In this document: one piece after another, positions 7,825 to 15,551 of the stretch | How the letters are laid out: every line of letters begins with the position of its first letter | How positions within the stretch are numbered: position 1 is the stretch's first letter | Assembly (NCBI RefSeq): GCF_024169515.1 | Contig: NZ_JAMKCQ010000001.1 | Span: forward strand, 2,418,001-2,482,000 | DNA: 64,000 bases | Origin: Erwinia aphidicola | GTDB lineage: Bacteria > Pseudomonadota > Gammaproteobacteria > Enterobacterales > Enterobacteriaceae | Reading direction: 5' to 3' | Notes under the pieces: generated by a model | Databases searched by the model: none | Told to the model about the DNA's origin: nothing | What the model saw: only the letters and a program-made list of their open reading frames with translations | Made by a program: the position numbers and the translations under genes

Positions 7825-9219
7825 ATGTCTACACCGCAAAACGTCGCATCGGATAGTGCAATGCCAGCCACCTCGGCGGCAGATGAACGTTTAACCACCC
7901 CCGAAGGACGCAAAGATTTCTGGCGTGCCACCTTGTCCTGCTGGCTCGGCACGGCGATGGAATATGCCGATTTCGCATTATATGGCCTTGCCGCCGGGAT
8001 TATCTTTGGCGATGTCTTCTTTCCCGAAGCCACCCCCGCCATGGCACTGCTTTCCACCTTCGCGACCTGGTCTGTCGGCTTTATTGCCCGCCCGATTGGT
8101 GCGCTGTTCTTTGGCTGGCTGGGCGACCGTAAGGGTCGTAAAGTCGTCATGGTCTCCACCATCATCCTGATGGGCGCTTCCACCACTCTTATCGGTCTTA
8201 TCCCCAGCTATGCTTCAATTGGCCTGTGGGCGCCTGCCTGTCTGGTGGTCCTGCGCTTTAGCCAGGGCTTTGGCGCGGGGGCGGAGCTGTCCGGCGGCAC
8301 GGTGATGCTGGGCGAATATGCACCGGCGCAGCGGCGTGGGCTGGTCTCTTCGATTATTGCTCTTGGCTCCAACAGCGGTACGCTGGTGGCGTCACTGGTG
8401 TGGTTGGCGGTGGTGCAGATGGACCAGCAGTCATTGCAGGAGTGGGGCTGGCGTATTCCGTTCCTGTGCAGCTCGCTGATTGCGCTGGTGGCACTGTGGA
8501 TCCGCCGCCATCTGCGAGAAACGCCGGTATTTGAACGCAAGAAAGCGGAAGTTGAAGCGCAGCGTGAGCAGCGAATCGCCGCGCAGCCGCAGGAGGCCGA
8601 TACCCGCGGTTTCTGGCGCCGCAGCCGTGCCTTCCTGACCATGATTGGCCTGCGCATCGGTGAGAACGGCCCGTCGTATCTGGCCCAGGGCTTTATCATT
8701 GGTTACGTGGTGAAAGTGCTGGCGGTGGATAAGTCCGTTGCCACCACCGCCGTATTTATCGCCTCGCTGCTCGGCTTCCTGATTATCCCGCTGGCCGGCT
8801 GGCTCTCGGACCGCTTCGGTCGTCGCATTACCTATCGCTGCTTCTGTCTGCTGTTAATCCTCTACGCCTTCCCGGCTTTTATGCTGCTCGATTCGCGCGA
8901 GCCGGCGATTGTCATCGCCACCATCGTCACCGGCATGGGGCTGGCATCGCTCGGGATCTTTGGCGTGCAGGCCGCGTGGGGCGTTGAGATGTTCGGGGTA
9001 ACCCACCGCTACACGAAAATGGCGACGGCGAAAGAGATTGGCTCGATTCTCTCCGGCGGCACCGCGCCGCTAGTGGCTGCGGCGCTGCTCTCCTGGACCG
9101 GGCACTGGTGGCCGATTGCGACCTATTTTGCGGTGATGGCGGGCATTGGCTTCCTGACCACCTTTGTGGCACCGGAAACCCGCGGGCGCGATCTTAATGA
9201 CCCGAACGATGCGATATAA
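7825..9219 (+). CDS. MFS transporter, metabolite:H+ symporter (MHS/ProP-like) family
   Basis: A 464-residue inner-membrane carrier with about 12 membrane segments. The loop between helices 2 and 3 carries the MFS signature GWLGDRKGRK, repeated in the second half as GWLSDRFGRR. The EYADFALYG segment near residues 47-55 and RFSQGFGAGAELSGG (about 135-150) are typical of the MHS group, which moves carboxylates, betaines and related metabolites with protons. The substrate is not readable. It is followed by a LacI regulator and a nucleoside hydrolase on the same strand, so uptake of a nucleoside or ribose-linked compound is a reasonable guess. A GGGAAA ribosome site precedes ATG 7825. Confidence 0.9.
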   Translation: MSTPQNVASDSAMPATSAADERLTTPEGRKDFWRATLSCWLGTAMEYADFALYGLAAGIIFGDVFFPEATPAMALLSTFATWSVGFIARPIGALFFGWLGDRKGRKVVMVSTIILMGASTTLIGLIPSYASIGLWAPACLVVLRFSQGFGAGAELSGGTVMLGEYAPAQRRGLVSSIIALGSNSGTLVASLVWLAVVQMDQQSLQEWGWRIPFLCSSLIALVALWIRRHLRETPVFERKKAEVEAQREQRIAAQPQEADTRGFWRRSRAFLTMIGLRIGENGPSYLAQGFIIGYVVKVLAVDKSVATTAVFIASLLGFLIIPLAGWLSDRFGRRITYRCFCLLLILYAFPAFMLLDSREPAIVIATIVTGMGLASLGIFGVQAAWGVEMFGVTHRYTKMATAKEIGSILSGGTAPLVAAALLSWTGHWWPIATYFAVMAGIGFLTTFVAPETRGRDLNDPNDAI

Positions 9220-9248
9220 ACAGGGATAACGAACTCAAAGGATGCGTG

Positions 9249-9270
9249 AGCCGGGAACCTGTTCCCGGCT
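9249..9270. terminator. Strong hairpin between transporter and LacI gene
   Basis: AGCCGGGAAC (9249-9258) is a perfect inverted repeat of GTTCCCGGCT (9261-9270), a stable stem followed by TTGAG rather than a full T run. It may weaken read-through into lacI or act as an operator; I favour a partial terminator. Confidence 0.55.
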
Positions 9271-9301
9271 TTGAGCTGTTTCAAACCAAAGGAAAGTGCC
9301 T

Positions 9302-10318
9302 GTGAGCAAACAGAACCCTCAGCGCGCAACCCGCGCCGATGTGGCGAAAGAGGCAGGAACCTCGGTGGCGGTGGTGAGCTACGTCGTCAATAACGGCCCG
9401 CGCCCGGTGGCCCCGGCCACGCGCGAGCGCGTGCTGGCGGCGATTAAAAAGATCGGATATCGCCCGAACAACGTGGCGCGAGCGCTGGCTTCCGGCACCA
9501 CCAAAACCTACGGGCTGGTGGTGCCGAATATCAACAATGCGTTTATCGCCTCGCTGGCAAATGCCCTGCAGCAGGAAGCACAGGCCAATGACATGGTGAT
9601 GCTGCTCGGCGACTCTGGCGATAACCGCAAGCGCGAGCTGCAGCTGATCAACAATCTGCTCGGCCAGCAGGTCAACGGCCTGATTTACACCAGCGTCGAT
9701 CGCCACCCCTATATTGATGTTCTGCAGGCCAGCAATACGCCGTTTGTGATGCTGGACAGAGTCGATCCCAGCCTGCAGGTCAGCGTGCTGCGCGTTGATG
9801 AGCGCGCGGCTTCGCGCCAGGTGACGGCGCATCTGTTAAGCCACGGCTATCAGGACGTGGGGATGATCTCCGGCCCGCTGGAGATGCTTAACGCGCAGGA
9901 TCGTCTGCAGGGCTGGCGCGAAGCGCTGGCTGAACAGGGCGTGGCGCAGCGCGAAGAGTGGGTTTTCGCCGCGCCTTACACCCGCAGCGGCGGCTATCAG
10001 GCGGCACAGCAGATGCTGCAGGGCGCCACTCGTCCACGCGCGCTGTTCACCGCCAACGAAGCGCAGGCGATTGGCTGCATTCGTGCGCTCTCCGAGCAGG
10101 GTATCCGCGTCCCGCACGATATTGCGCTGGTCTGTTTTAACGGCACCGAGCAATCCGCCTTTCATGTTCCTTCGCTGACCACGGTACGTCAGCCGGTGCA
10201 GGAGATGGCAAAAACCGCGATTAAGATGCTCGCGGCATGGAAAGGAGAGACCACGCTGCGTGAGTTTTCTCACCAGCTGGAAATTGGCGAGTCCTGTGGC
10301 TGCAAGCTGGCCCGATAA
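9302..10318 (+). CDS. LacI/GalR-family transcriptional regulator
   Basis: A 338-residue regulator with an N-terminal helix-turn-helix (ATRADVAKEAGTSVAVVSYVV region) and hinge (GYRPNNVARALASG), followed by a periplasmic-binding-protein-like sensor domain with LacI landmarks such as TYGLVVPNINNAF, VNGLIYTS and ALFTANEAQAIG. The start chosen is GTG 9302, because AAAGGAAA (9288-9295) is then correctly spaced; the alternative GTG 9296 would sit on the ribosome site. It probably controls the transporter and the nucleoside hydrolase on either side through the palindrome at 7549-7566, with a nucleoside or breakdown product as effector; this is inferred from context. Confidence 0.93.
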   Translation: MSKQNPQRATRADVAKEAGTSVAVVSYVVNNGPRPVAPATRERVLAAIKKIGYRPNNVARALASGTTKTYGLVVPNINNAFIASLANALQQEAQANDMVMLLGDSGDNRKRELQLINNLLGQQVNGLIYTSVDRHPYIDVLQASNTPFVMLDRVDPSLQVSVLRVDERAASRQVTAHLLSHGYQDVGMISGPLEMLNAQDRLQGWREALAEQGVAQREEWVFAAPYTRSGGYQAAQQMLQGATRPRALFTANEAQAIGCIRALSEQGIRVPHDIALVCFNGTEQSAFHVPSLTTVRQPVQEMAKTAIKMLAAWKGETTLREFSHQLEIGESCGCKLAR

Positions 10319-10332
10319 TAAGAAACCGATAA

Positions 10333-11319
10333 ATGAAACGATTAATTATTGATTGCGATCCGGGGAATGGTATTGCAGGCGCCAACGTCGATGACGGGCT
10401 GGCTATCGCGCTGGCGATGGCCGCGGCAGAGATCTCGCTGGAGCTGATCACCATCGTGGCGGGCAACACGCCCAGCGATGTCGGATACAGCGTGGCGAAA
10501 GATCTGATGGCGCGCACCGGGCAAGCGGTGCCGGTGATCAAAGGGGCGGATGCCGCGCTATGTGAACCCGCCGCCGCCTGGCGTGAAGCGCTGGATACGC
10601 GGGTGCACACCAGCCAGCTGGCACATCTGTGGCGCGGCGTGCGTCAGCCGCAGCCCTGTTCACCGCCGCCGCAGGAAGCTGCCGATGCGATGGGGCAGCT
10701 GATTTGCGCCAACCCGGGCAAAATTACCCTGGTGGCGATCGGCCCGCTGACCAATGTGGCGCTGGCGCTGGAGCGTTACCCGGAGATGGCCGATGCGGTG
10801 CAGGAGATCGCCATTATGGGCGGGGTGTTTGCGCTGGACGACTTTATCAAAGACACCAACTTTGGCATCGACCCGGAAGCGGCGCACAAGGTGCTGAGCA
10901 GCGGGGCAAACATCACCCTGGTGCCGATGGATGTCACCAGCCAGACGCTGATGACCCATCAGGATCTGAATCGCATCGCCAAAATCGATACGGTGCTGGC
11001 GCGCTTTGTCACCGAGACGCTGCGCCCGTGGATTGACTATTCCATCCATACCCGTCATCTGCCGGGCTGCTGGATCCACGATGCGCTGGTGGTGGCGTGG
11101 CTGCTCAATCAGCAGGTGGCGACCGCCGCTGACTATTTTGTCGATGTCGAGCTGCGGCCGGGCATGACGCGCGGGAAATCCTGGCGTTTCCGCCAGCCGC
11201 TGCGGGTGGATGTGGGTATCGGTCAGCCGCAGGGTGGGTTAGTCCACGTACTGCAGACGGTGGATAACCAGCGCCTGCTGGGGATGCTGGAGCGTTATCT
11301 GGCGCAGCCGTTGGGTTAA
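10333..11319 (+). CDS. Inosine-uridine preferring nucleoside hydrolase family protein
   Basis: A 328-residue protein of the IUNH family, which cleaves the N-glycosidic bond of ribonucleosides to base and ribose. The calcium and ribose-binding aspartate cluster is present but lengthened: D7-C-D9-P-G, then D20-D21 in ANVDDGLAIALA, against the usual compact DTDPGxDDxxA motif. TLVAIGPLTNVALALE and IAIMGGVF are classic family segments, and the C-terminal IHDALVVAWLL supplies the His-Asp pair. It starts 14 nt after the LacI stop, with a weak ribosome site (AAGAAACC), so co-expression is likely. The longer DPG-DD spacing may alter specificity. Confidence 0.9.
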   Translation: MKRLIIDCDPGNGIAGANVDDGLAIALAMAAAEISLELITIVAGNTPSDVGYSVAKDLMARTGQAVPVIKGADAALCEPAAAWREALDTRVHTSQLAHLWRGVRQPQPCSPPPQEAADAMGQLICANPGKITLVAIGPLTNVALALERYPEMADAVQEIAIMGGVFALDDFIKDTNFGIDPEAAHKVLSSGANITLVPMDVTSQTLMTHQDLNRIAKIDTVLARFVTETLRPWIDYSIHTRHLPGCWIHDALVVAWLLNQQVATAADYFVDVELRPGMTRGKSWRFRQPLRVDVGIGQPQGGLVHVLQTVDNQRLLGMLERYLAQPLG

Positions 11320-11324
11320 ATCCC

Positions 11325-11384
11325 GGGTCGGGCATGCCCGACCCCTACTCTGATACGGCGTAGGGGCGGCGGCATGCCCCGCCC
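11325..11384. repeat. Paired GCATGC-centred extragenic palindromes
   Basis: GGGTCGGGCATGCCCGACCC (11325-11344) is a perfect 20-bp palindrome followed by a related imperfect one around GGCATGCC (11360-11384). They lie between convergent genes and can act as a bidirectional terminator. Related copies occur at 14733-14863 and 17711-17730. Confidence 0.85.
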
Positions 11385-11397
11385 GGAATTGACTGAT

Positions 11398-12798
11398 CTA
11401 ATGCGTTTTTTGCCAGCGCCACATATCTATCGCCAGCAGCACCAGCAGGCTGGCGCCCATCACCGGCAAGCTCACCGCCGCAACCGCCACGATCACCAGC
11501 AGCAGAAAACGGGCGCTGATTGAAAGCGGGCGCCAGCAGCCGAGCAGGGTATCCAGCGGGGCAACCTTGCCACCCGCCGGGCGGCGCAGCCACCACATGC
11601 GGTAGCCGATGACGATCATCACGCACAGCCCAAGGCCAAACAGCGCCAGCACCAGCTGATTCGCTAACCCGAACAGCACCCCCATATGCGCATCCACGCC
11701 CCAGCGCGTCAGCTTCGCCAGCAGGCCAAACTGGGCGAATTCCACCTTATCAATCACTTGATTATTCTGCGGATTGACCGCTACGCTGTCGACCTGGGTT
11801 GGCCAGCGGCGGTCGATCTCATTCACCGTCCAGGCCTTATCGGCCTGGTAAGCGGGACGGATCTCAAGCTTCGCCGCATCAATCCCGGCTGCCCGCGCCG
11901 CGCTGAGCACGCGATCAAACTGTGCGGGATGGATCGCCACTTGCGCGGCATCGTGCGCCATCATCATATGGCCCTGATGCTCGGCGTGTTCATCCATCGG
12001 CATCGCTATCGCAGGTTCGGGATGCAGGGCGGTATTGACCTGAGGTGTTAACCAGCCAAAATGGCTGCGCAATTGGGCGATATTCTCTCCGGCCCAGCGC
12101 GACCACGTCAGCCCGGTGGCGGAGAAAAATACCAGACCAAGCAGCAGCGCCAGCCCCAGCGTGGTGTGCCAGTGACGCTGCCCGGCCAGGCGCTGCGCAC
12201 GGGTTGGCTGCGCACCGGCTTTTCGGCGCGGCGCGCGGCGGGTAGCCCACAGCAGAGCACCGCCCAGCGCGGCTATCCACAGCCAGCTGGCGGCCAGTTC
12301 GCTGTAGTTGCGGCCGACCTCGCCCAGCAGCAGGCTGCGGTGCAGATAGTCAAGCCAGGTGCGCAGCGGCAGGATACCGCTGGTGCCGTAGGCGGTCAGT
12401 GAGCCGCGCACTTCCAGCGTTTTCGGGTCGATAAATATCGCCTGGCTCTCCGACGGGCCGAGGCCGGCGCGGGAAAACATCACCCGCGTGGTTTCACCCT
12501 CGTGCGGGGCCGGGCGCACCGCCATAATTCTCGCGCCAGGGCCGTAAAACTCGCTGGCGCGCGCTACCTGGGCAGACAGCGGCCGATCCGCACCGCTGGA
12601 GGCGGTAAACAGCTGCTGATGATACAGCGCCTTTTCCAGCTGCGGGGTCAGCACATACAGCGTGCCGGTCAGCGCGGCGATAAAGATAAACGGGGCGATA
12701 AACAGCCCGATATAGAAATGCAGGCGACGCAGCAGCGGCAGCACGCTGCTGCGGCTCTGGCTGGCGTGCAGGGTGATAGGTTTCAGTTGTTCTGACAT
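11398..12798 (-). CDS. PepSY-associated transmembrane protein (PiuB-like)
   Basis: A 466-residue inner-membrane protein of the PepSY-TM family. It has an N-terminal membrane helix after an RLHFYIGLFIAPFIF motif, PepSY-type soluble regions (ARASEFYGPGARI, AAKLEIRPAYQADKAW), an internal His/Met-rich stretch (MPMDEHAEHQGHMMMAHD), and three or more further helices towards the end. Relatives are linked to siderophore-iron reduction or copper handling. I chose the ATG at 12798 because GGAAGA stands 7 nt before it; a longer upstream open frame has no such site. It follows a DUF2946 gene on the same strand at 71 nt, a pairing common beside metal transport genes. Confidence 0.85.
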   Translation of the reverse strand: MSEQLKPITLHASQSRSSVLPLLRRLHFYIGLFIAPFIFIAALTGTLYVLTPQLEKALYHQQLFTASSGADRPLSAQVARASEFYGPGARIMAVRPAPHEGETTRVMFSRAGLGPSESQAIFIDPKTLEVRGSLTAYGTSGILPLRTWLDYLHRSLLLGEVGRNYSELAASWLWIAALGGALLWATRRAPRRKAGAQPTRAQRLAGQRHWHTTLGLALLLGLVFFSATGLTWSRWAGENIAQLRSHFGWLTPQVNTALHPEPAIAMPMDEHAEHQGHMMMAHDAAQVAIHPAQFDRVLSAARAAGIDAAKLEIRPAYQADKAWTVNEIDRRWPTQVDSVAVNPQNNQVIDKVEFAQFGLLAKLTRWGVDAHMGVLFGLANQLVLALFGLGLCVMIVIGYRMWWLRRPAGGKVAPLDTLLGCWRPLSISARFLLLVIVAVAAVSLPVMGASLLVLLAIDMWRWQKTH

Positions 12799-12869
12799 AG
12801 TCTCTTCCATCCGCCTGATAAACAGGCATCCATCAGGGCCTGCGCGCGGGCAGGCAATAAATGACGTGA

Positions 12870-13286
12870 TTACAGGAAAGCGACGGCCTGCGGCGGGGCG
12901 CGAGGGTGGAAATAGCGGGGCACAATGCGTGCGGCAACCGACTGCACCAGCGGCAGCTGGGGCGGTTTGGCCGCCTGAAGTGCCGACCACAGCAGCGGCA
13001 GCACCAGCATGTCGAGCGGCAGGTGCGCCAGCAGCACGCAGTAGCCGCAGGCGCTGTCATCCATCATTGACAGCGGATGGTGGTCCGGCATCGGGTGGTC
13101 CATCGCTGGCATCCCGGCCATCTCCATCTCCATACCCATCGCATGATGCATCATCATGCTGTCACCGCCGCGCCGATCCGCCAGTGATTTGGAAATCACC
13201 GGAGCAACAAACAGCAGCAGTATCGCCAGCAGGCCAAGCCAGGCAGCAAGCCGACTGCGGGTATAAGAAAATTCGCATAGAGACAT
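12870..13286 (-). CDS. DUF2946 protein, Met/His-rich, probable copper-related
   Basis: This 138-residue protein has one N-terminal membrane helix (residues about 13-32), then a striking Met/His-rich segment (MMMHHAMGMEMEMAGMPAMDH, residues about 44-64) and an ACGYCVLLAH motif followed by a second hydrophobic stretch. The CGYC region and length fit DUF2946, whose members often neighbour copper transport and PepSY genes. The Met/His cluster is a typical soft-metal binding arrangement in the periplasm. It is upstream of and co-directional with the PepSY gene. Function is inferred from composition and context. Confidence 0.8.
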   Translation of the reverse strand: MSLCEFSYTRSRLAAWLGLLAILLLFVAPVISKSLADRRGGDSMMMHHAMGMEMEMAGMPAMDHPMPDHHPLSMMDDSACGYCVLLAHLPLDMLVLPLLWSALQAAKPPQLPLVQSVAARIVPRYFHPRAPPQAVAFL

Positions 13287-13517
13287 GCGCGGATTGTACG
13301 TGAATTGGCTGCCGGGAGGGAAAACATTGTTGCTCAGAGTAAGGCGATTTAAGTTGAAACACGGTTAGTGGGCTAATGATTACATGGGTAATAGAATGAA
13401 ACGCGCGCTTACAGCCTGAATCTAAGCCTGACAAAAGGCCGCCCGGAAACACCTGTATTACATGTTATAAACAAAAGGTTAACACTCCTCTCGCCCTATA
13501 AGACAGGATCTGACCCT

Positions 13518-14723
13518 ATGTTTAACTGGACTTCGACCCAGCGCAACGTGGCGTTTGCCAGCTTTGCCAGCTGGACGCTGGACGCGTTTGACTTCTTTAT
13601 TCTGGTCTTCGTGTTGAGCGATATTGCCGCAAACTTTAATACTAAAATTTCCGAGGTTTCGCTGGCGATTATGCTGACGCTGGCGGTGCGACCGATTGGC
13701 GCGCTGCTGTTTGGCCGCCTGGCAGAGAAATTTGGCCGCCGCCCGATCCTGATGGTGAATATCATCACCTTCACCATTTTCGAACTGCTGTCGGCCTGGT
13801 CGCCGACGCTGGAGTGGTTCCTGGTGTTCCGCGTGATTTACGGCGTGGCGATGGGCGGAGTGTGGGGCGTGGCCTCCTCGCTGGCGATGGAAACCATTCC
13901 TGACCGTTCACGCGGGCTGATGTCGGGCGTATTCCAGGCGGGCTATCCGTGCGGTTACCTGCTGGCGTCGGTGATCTTCGGCCTGTGCTACAGCCTGGTC
14001 GGCTGGCGCGGCATGTTCCTGATTGGCGCACTGCCGATCCTGCTGCTGCCGTTTATCTATTTCAAAGTGCCGGAGTCGCCGGTGTGGCTGGCGGCACGCG
14101 AGCGCAAAGAGAGCAGCGCGCTGATGCCGGTATTGAAAAGCCACTGGAAGCTGTGTGTCTATCTGGTGCTGCTGATGGCCTGCTTTAACTTCTTCAGCCA
14201 CGGCACGCAGGATCTCTACCCAACCTTCCTTAAGGTACAGCACGGCTTAGAGCCGCACGTCATCAGCATCATTGCCATTTGCTACAACATCGCCGCCATG
14301 CTGGGCGGCGTCTTCTTTGGTTCGCTGTCGGAGAAGATCGGGCGTAAAAAGGCGATGATGATTGCCGCGTTCCTTGCGCTGCCGGTGCTGCCGCTGTGGG
14401 CTTTCTCCAGCGGCTCCTGGGCTGTGGGCATCGGTGCATTCCTGATGCAGTTTATGGTGCAAGGAGCCTGGGGCGTGGTGCCGACCTATCTCACCGAGCT
14501 GGTGCCGGCCAATGCGCGTGCGGTGCTGCCGGGTTTTGTCTACCAGCTGGGGAATCTGATTGCCTCGGTCAATGCCACGCTGCAGTCAAAAATCGCGGAG
14601 GCGCACGGCAACAATTACGGTCTGGCGATGGCGATTGTGGCGGGCACCGTCGCGGTGCTGATCTGCGTGATTGTCGCCTTCGGGCGCGAAACGCGCGGCG
14701 TCAAAATCTCCGGGGAACCTTAA
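13518..14723 (+). CDS. MFS transporter, NanT/JEN-like carboxylate carrier
   Basis: A 401-residue carrier with 12 predicted membrane segments. ASFASWTLDAFDFFILVFVL at the start and GRLAEKFGRRP between helices 2 and 3 are typical of the sialate/lactate (NanT, JEN1) branch of the MFS; GVWGVASSLAMETIPDRSRG follows helix 4. It likely imports an organic acid by proton symport. The gene stands alone, with a weak AGGA ribosome site, and is divergent from the DUF2946 gene across 231 bp. No sialic-acid genes are nearby, so the name nanT is not justified. Confidence 0.88.
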   Translation: MFNWTSTQRNVAFASFASWTLDAFDFFILVFVLSDIAANFNTKISEVSLAIMLTLAVRPIGALLFGRLAEKFGRRPILMVNIITFTIFELLSAWSPTLEWFLVFRVIYGVAMGGVWGVASSLAMETIPDRSRGLMSGVFQAGYPCGYLLASVIFGLCYSLVGWRGMFLIGALPILLLPFIYFKVPESPVWLAARERKESSALMPVLKSHWKLCVYLVLLMACFNFFSHGTQDLYPTFLKVQHGLEPHVISIIAICYNIAAMLGGVFFGSLSEKIGRKKAMMIAAFLALPVLPLWAFSSGSWAVGIGAFLMQFMVQGAWGVVPTYLTELVPANARAVLPGFVYQLGNLIASVNATLQSKIAEAHGNNYGLAMAIVAGTVAVLICVIVAFGRETRGVKISGEP

Positions 14724-14732
14724 ATAAAGTAG

Positions 14733-14863
14733 GGGCGAGGCATGCCTCGCCCTGGGTCAGGCATGCCTGACCCCTACGGTTTCATCGGCGGTTGGCGCAT
14801 ATCCAAATCTCCGGGTAGGGGCGAGGCATGTCTCGCCCTGGGTCAGGCATGCCTGACCCCTAC
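14733..14863. repeat. Tandem pair of GCATGC palindrome units
   Basis: Each ~86-bp unit holds two palindromes: GGGCGAGGCATGCCTCGCCC (14733-14752) with GGGTCAGGCATGCCTGACCC (14754-14773), and a second set beginning near 14819 (one base changed in the first palindrome). The units also duplicate the sequence that forms the 3' end of the gene at 14860-15333. They lie between convergent genes and could terminate both. Confidence 0.85.
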
Positions 14864-15333
14864 GGATTCATCGGTGGTTGGCACACATCCACCCATTCGG
14901 CGTCGGTGAGCTGCGCCATATAGTCGGGGGTAATGCGCACTGCGCTATGGATAGCGCCTGCGGCAGGCAGCACCTCGTCAAAATCCTTTAGCGACACATC
15001 ACAATAGACGGTCAGCGGATGCTCCAGCCCGAACGGGCAGACGCCGCCGACCGGATGCCCGGTCCAGGTGACCACTTCATCGGTACTCAGCATGCGCGCC
15101 TTGCTGCCCAGCGCCTCTTTCAGCTTACGGTTGTCTAGCCGCGCATCGCCACGGGTGACGATCAGCACCACGCGGTCTTTCACCTTCAGCGACAGGGTTT
15201 TGGCGATCTGTCCTGGGGTGACCCGGTGGGCTTTCGCCGCCAGATCGACGGTGGCAGTGCTTTCCGCCAGTTCGATGATGCTGATTTCGGGGGCGCGTTC
15301 GGCAAAAAACTGCCTGACAGATTCCAGACTCAT
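14860..15333 (-). CDS. YbaK/EbsC-family aminoacyl-tRNA deacylase
   Basis: A 157-residue protein of the YbaK/ProX editing-domain family, which removes wrongly attached amino acids from tRNA. The conserved Lys45 in the QIAKTLSLK strand, the RGDARLDNRKLKEALG segment and the GHPVGGVCPFG loop are all present. I took the ATG at 15333 because CAGGAG lies 6 nt before it; an upstream in-frame ATG lacks a site. Its last codons overlap the edge of a repeat unit, and a degenerate copy of the same 3' end occurs 86 bp further left. Specificity within the family (Cys-, Ala- or Pro-related) is not clear. Confidence 0.9.
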   Translation of the reverse strand: MSLESVRQFFAERAPEISIIELAESTATVDLAAKAHRVTPGQIAKTLSLKVKDRVVLIVTRGDARLDNRKLKEALGSKARMLSTDEVVTWTGHPVGGVCPFGLEHPLTVYCDVSLKDFDEVLPAAGAIHSAVRITPDYMAQLTDAEWVDVCQPPMNP

Positions 15334-15521
15334 GCTGTTCTCCTGAATTTTTAGCCGATAAAATTGCCATATTGTTAGCAATCTGTAAACGGCAAAAAAT
15401 TCGCGCAGGATGAAAAAACAGCGGTGCTAATTACACTGTTCTCGATTTAATTTGGCTTAATATCTTATTCGGCGTGGGCAATAAAGCGTTTGTATTAAGT
15501 AAAGGAGAAGTTTTGAAAATG

Positions 15522-15546
15522 AATGAGCCTGTTATCCAGGCTCATT
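15522..15546. terminator. Hairpin terminator downstream of the diguanylate cyclase
   Basis: AATGAGCCT (15522-15530) pairs with AGGCTCATT (15538-15546) and is followed by CATTTTTA on the + strand and CATTTTCAAAA on the minus strand. It begins 6 nt beyond the cyclase stop, so it can end that transcript. Confidence 0.75.
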
Positions 15547-15551
15547 CATTT

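Noticed and set aside
12799..12990. Longer N-terminus for the PepSY protein.
   Set aside because: The added 64 residues have no helix or motif and no ribosome site; ATG 12798 with GGAAGA is better.
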